Shown here: positions 61,365 through 64,000 of the stretch, piece by piece
Layout of the letters: every line of letters starts with the position of its first letter
Position numbering within the stretch: position 1 is the stretch's first letter
Source of the DNA: Microbispora oryzae
GTDB taxonomy: Bacteria > Actinomycetota > Actinomycetes > Streptosporangiales > Streptosporangiaceae
Length of the DNA: 64,000 bases
Assembly: GCF_017896165.1 (NCBI RefSeq)
Contig: NZ_JAFCNB010000003.1
Coordinates: 248,001 to 312,000 of the forward strand
Reading direction: 5' to 3'
Translations under genes and position numbers: made by a program
The notes under the pieces: model-generated
The model's input: only the letters and a program-made list of their open reading frames with translations
Databases searched by the model: none
What the model was told of the DNA's origin: nothing

Positions 61365-62107
61365 TCACCGGTCTGCCGCCGTGTCGGGCGCTCCCGGATG
61401 AGACGGCGACCGGCCCTGCTCCGGGGTGAGGAGCGCGTCGGTGGAGGGGACGGTTACGGCGCGGCGGACCCAGGTGTCGAGGCGGTCGTGGTCGGTGGTG
61501 TTTTCGATCAGCTCTCGTTGTGCTTGGGTGACGGTGAGGTCGCGGGCGGCGAGTACGGCCAGTATCGCGGCGGCCTTGCCTTCGGCCAGGCCTTCCGCCT
61601 TGCCCTTCACTGCGCCTTCGACCAGGCCTTCGGCTTTGCCCTTGCCGTAGTGCTCTTTCGCGAAGGGGCTGTACACGGGCCAGCTGGTGGTGGTCATCAC
61701 TCCTCCAGGGTTTGTCTGACCGGGTGGGGAGCCATGTCGTGAGCGTATTCATAATATCGCGCTGAGTTATCGAGGGTGGAGAGGCCGATCAGGAATGCTT
61801 CGGCGACTTCTTTGCGGTCGCCGTGGTGCATCACTGACAGTGTGGCCATGGCGGGGTCGGCGACGGCCTGGTCGGGGTCGGTGATTTCGCAGATCAGGCC
61901 GTAGTGGGGGTCGTGTGGGGGGTCGGCGAGGATGAGGGTGTCGGCGTGGCGGTTGGTGGAGATGCGGTCGTTGAGTTCGCCGCTGTGGATGTGGAGTGGG
62001 ACGTTGTCGGGCAGGGGGAAGCCGCCGACGGTCTGGAGGAGGTGCTGGACGAGTTCGGGGTGGTGGCGGACCAGTTCGTTGGTCGCGTCGTGTCGGGCGC
62101 CAGGCAT
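61365..62107 (-). pseudogene. Decayed Rpn-like (PD-(D/E)XK) family gene: internal deletion and frameshift
   Basis: The first part (61697-62107) starts MPGARHDATNELVRHHPELV and ends RQTLEE; the second part (61365-61700) starts MTTTSWPVYSPFAKEHYGKG and has the family's KAEGLVEGAVKGKAEGLAEG run and a C-terminal helix domain. Together they look like one Rpn/YhgA-type protein common in this order, but about 65 central residues with the nuclease core appear deleted. GAGGAGTGATG at the junction could come from GAGGAGCTGATG by loss of one C. Coupled translation through GTGATG is an alternative. The reconstruction is by memory of the family, not alignment. Confidence 0.7.
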
Positions 62108-62220
62108 GCGCGGGAAGCTATCAGCCGATTACATGCGGTAGTCAAATCGCGATTGGGCCTGTGGACAGACTTCCTCCACGGGGGTAAAGACGTGCTCCCC
62201 TGGGAGGATGACATTTGTCC

Positions 62221-62259
62221 GCCCGGGGGCGCGCCTTCGGCTCGGCGCCACCCCCGGGC
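62221..62259. terminator. Strong hairpin downstream of the 133-residue protein gene
   Basis: GCCCGGGGG (62221-62229) pairs with CCCCCGGGC (62251-62259), with an inner GCGCC/GGCGC helix. It follows the stop of the minus-strand gene (62271) by 11 nt. Confidence 0.6.
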
Positions 62260-62270
62260 GTTTCGAGCGC

Positions 62271-62672
62271 TCAGCTCTGCTGGCTCTCCTTCAGCTCCGA
62301 CTCCTGGATGTTGCGCCGGCCCCCCGCCAGGTCGTCGCGCAGGCGCTTCTCCATCGCCGTGAATGCCGCGTAGTAGCCGTCGTCGTACTCCTCGACGACC
62401 TGGAACGTCCATCTGCCCGGGAGGACGTCCAGGCCGAGCAGTTCCTTCGACAGCGTCTCCGCCTGCTCGTGGTGGCCGGCGTTCCGCAGCAGCTCCACGG
62501 CCTCCGCGAGCCGCTCGTGCGCGCCGCCGGTGAGCTGATGGAAGCTGTAGAGGTGGCCGCGGGCGCGCACCGCCATCCCCAGCGCGTCGGACAGCAGGTT
62601 GAGGGCCTCGACCGTGGTGTCGTCGAGCCCGTCCGGGCGGCGGCCCCGCCACTGGTGCGTTTCTTCGGTCAT
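62271..62672 (-). CDS. Small conserved actinobacterial protein of unknown function
   Basis: A 133-residue protein (MTEETHQWRGRRPDGLDDTTVEALNLLSDALG...). It is mostly helical and charged, with the conserved-looking blocks RARGHLYSFHQLTGGAHERLAEAVELLRNAG and GRWTFQVVEEYDDGYYAAF, which I recognise from similar unassigned proteins. No signal peptide or membrane helix. The start at ATG 62672 fits those proteins; the ribosome site is weak. It lies 95 nt from the condensation-domain gene on the same strand. Confidence 0.65.
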   Translation of the reverse strand: MTEETHQWRGRRPDGLDDTTVEALNLLSDALGMAVRARGHLYSFHQLTGGAHERLAEAVELLRNAGHHEQAETLSKELLGLDVLPGRWTFQVVEEYDDGYYAAFTAMEKRLRDDLAGGRRNIQESELKESQQS

Positions 62673-62767
62673 GACCAGGGAGTTCCCGATCGGACGGCTG
62701 CCATGCCCGGCGGCCGTCCCGCGGCGCCAAACGCGGAAGTCACCATGAAGGGAACCAAACGCGGGCG

Positions 62768-64000
62768 TCACCGGAAGCGGGAGAGGGGCGCGTCCCCGTC
62801 CCAGTCGCGGGCCCAGCGGATCAAAACGCGCTCGAACGACGACAGGACGCGTTCCACGTCCGCCGCGTCGTGAACGCCGGGGTGCGCGGCGACGGCGACG
62901 GTGATGGACGTGCCCTCGATGACGGGGAGCACGTCCAGGTCGGAGATCCTGCTCTTCTGCGGCGCCTGCGGAACCCGCGGGAAAAGCGGGCGGACCGCCA
63001 CGTCCGGCCCGAAGGGCGCCGCCGGTGCGGGCGGGACGGTGAGGCAGTTGAACATGACCGAATGGGAGGACGGCGCCTCGTCCGTCCAGAACCGCCGGTA
63101 GAGGGCGCTCGCCATGTCCGACTCGCCCGTGCCGTGGAGGAGGGTGAGGACCCGCTTGAGGGTGTACGGCTCGTTGATCATGTGCAGCGCCTGCAGTGAC
63201 TGCCGGTGGACGTCCGCGACGAACCCTCCGGCCGTCATGTCGTCCCGCGCGCGGACGGGCACGGGAACGCCCTTGGACAGCAGGCCGACCCAGTCGGCCT
63301 GGCCCCGGCTCCGCGCGGCGCCGACGTCCAGGACGCCGAAGGAATCGCGGCCGAAGTAGTCGCGCAGCGCGAGGAACGCGGCCGCCATGAGGATCTTGGC
63401 GGGTGTGGTGCGCAACCGTCGCGCCAGGTCGAACACGGCCGAAGCGTCCGCGTCCGCCAGCCGCCGCCCCGCGTACCGGTACGCCGGGACGGGCGAGGTG
63501 TCCGGCCCCCGGCGCGCCGGCAGCGCGGGCACTCCTCGCAGCGACGACCGGAAGAAGCCGGCCTGACGCGCGGTGAGTGTCTCGCCGGGTCGGCGCTGGG
63601 CCGGCATGTGGCGGCTGTAGTAGTCCTCCTCCAGGGCGGGCAGCGCTCCGTCCGGCGGTCGCAGGTAGAGCCGGGAGATGTCGCGCCGCAGCACACCGGC
63701 GGACCAGCCGTCCGCGGCCACGTGGCTCACCGCGAACAGCGCCGCGTGGCCGCCGTCGCCGAGCCGGTAGATCCTGGAGATCACCGGGCCGTCCGAGGCC
63801 AGATCCATCGGGTCGCGCAGGATCCGTTCGAACTCGGCCGTCACCTCGGCGTCGTCGGTAACACCCGGGAGAGAGTCACGGACGACGGCGCCGGCGGCGG
63901 CGATGACCTGGCCGGCCGGGCCGCCGGGCCCGGAGACGAATCGCAGGCGGAGGGCCTCGTGCCGGGCGACCACGGACGCGAAGGCGCGCGCCAGCCGATC
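62768..64000 (-). CDS. Condensation-domain protein, 5' end beyond the right window edge
   Basis: The visible 410 residues begin within the N-terminal helix of a condensation domain (DRLARAFASVVARHEALRLRF) and run to the stop, so perhaps 30-40 residues are missing. The active-site motif HHxxxDG reads SHVAADG: the second, catalytic His is kept but the first is Ser. Later family blocks are RRLRTTPAKILMAAAF and the FGLDVG-type GVLDVGAARS. No adenylation or carrier domain follows, so this end belongs to a stand-alone or terminal C domain, as in peptide- or polyketide-tailoring acyltransferases. Confidence 0.85.
   Translation of the reverse strand, partial: DRLARAFASVVARHEALRLRFVSGPGGPAGQVIAAAGAVVRDSLPGVTDDAEVTAEFERILRDPMDLASDGPVISRIYRLGDGGHAALFAVSHVAADGWSAGVLRRDISRLYLRPPDGALPALEEDYYSRHMPAQRRPGETLTARQAGFFRSSLRGVPALPARRGPDTSPVPAYRYAGRRLADADASAVFDLARRLRTTPAKILMAAAFLALRDYFGRDSFGVLDVGAARSRGQADWVGLLSKGVPVPVRARDDMTAGGFVADVHRQSLQALHMINEPYTLKRVLTLLHGTGESDMASALYRRFWTDEAPSSHSVMFNCLTVPPAPAAPFGPDVAVRPLFPRVPQAPQKSRISDLDVLPVIEGTSITVAVAAHPGVHDAADVERVLSSFERVLIRWARDWDGDAPLSRFR

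Overview
This 64 kb window is very GC-rich DNA from an actinomycete. The block prcB-prcA-pafA-pafB-pafC-tatA-tatC-helY, the csn-type chitosan operon and the ramB/aceA pair all point to Actinobacteria. The overall gene set fits a filamentous member of Streptosporangiales (Streptosporangium/Nonomuraea-like) best; that placement is inference, because no rRNA is present. About 53 protein genes are supported. I found no tRNA, rRNA, CRISPR array or insertion sequence.

Layout. (1) 1-2498, minus: a Gfo/Idh/MocA oxidoreductase cut by the left edge and a PHP-domain (CehA/McbA-type) metallohydrolase. (2) 2656-19206: a housekeeping block with the 20S proteasome (prcB, prcA), a lipoprotein, Pup ligase (pafA), an FKBP lipoprotein, the WYL regulators pafB and pafC, Tat translocase (tatA, tatC), a diacylglycerol kinase-like protein, helicase helY and a 5'-3' exonuclease. 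A GH46 chitosanase, a cysteine-containing HTH regulator and a DUF3291 gene sit inside this block. (3) 19242-23032: a PP2C phosphatase, an M24 peptidase and an acyl-CoA dehydrogenase. (4) 23094-26235: a LacI-regulated sugar locus with a divergent isomerase and oxidoreductase. (5) 26360-29017: Lrp, aldo/keto reductase and XRE regulators. (6) 29030-35879, minus: a tightly coupled six-gene operon (ROK repressor, ABC binding protein, two permeases, GH4 glycosidase, sugar kinase). It matches the Streptomyces csnR-csnK operon for chitosan oligosaccharide uptake and pairs logically with the GH46 chitosanase 23 kb away. (7) 36084-41872: helR, an ORF-free structured stretch with its own promoter-like signal, lnt, ppm1, fxsA. 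(8) 41995-45713: an Acg-type nitroreductase, a DoxX protein and a DevS-like GAF histidine kinase, with DosR-like boxes; this looks like a hypoxia or dormancy module. (9) 45746-57274: FAD monooxygenase with TetR, an LCP ligase, LysR, a PLP decarboxylase-like enzyme, a membrane protein, an HSL-type esterase carrying a TTA codon, a Ser/Thr kinase and an ABC ATPase. (10) 57299-64000: isocitrate lyase divergent from ramB, a FolP2-like DHPS homologue, a decayed Rpn-like gene, a small conserved protein and a condensation-domain protein cut by the right edge.

Two features recur. Many start codons lie only 6-7 nt downstream of a TANNNT -10 hexamer, which suggests leaderless transcripts. Perfect or near-perfect palindromes mark several promoters and allow specific operator predictions: CsnR-like, LacI-like, DosR-like, TetR and DasR-like.
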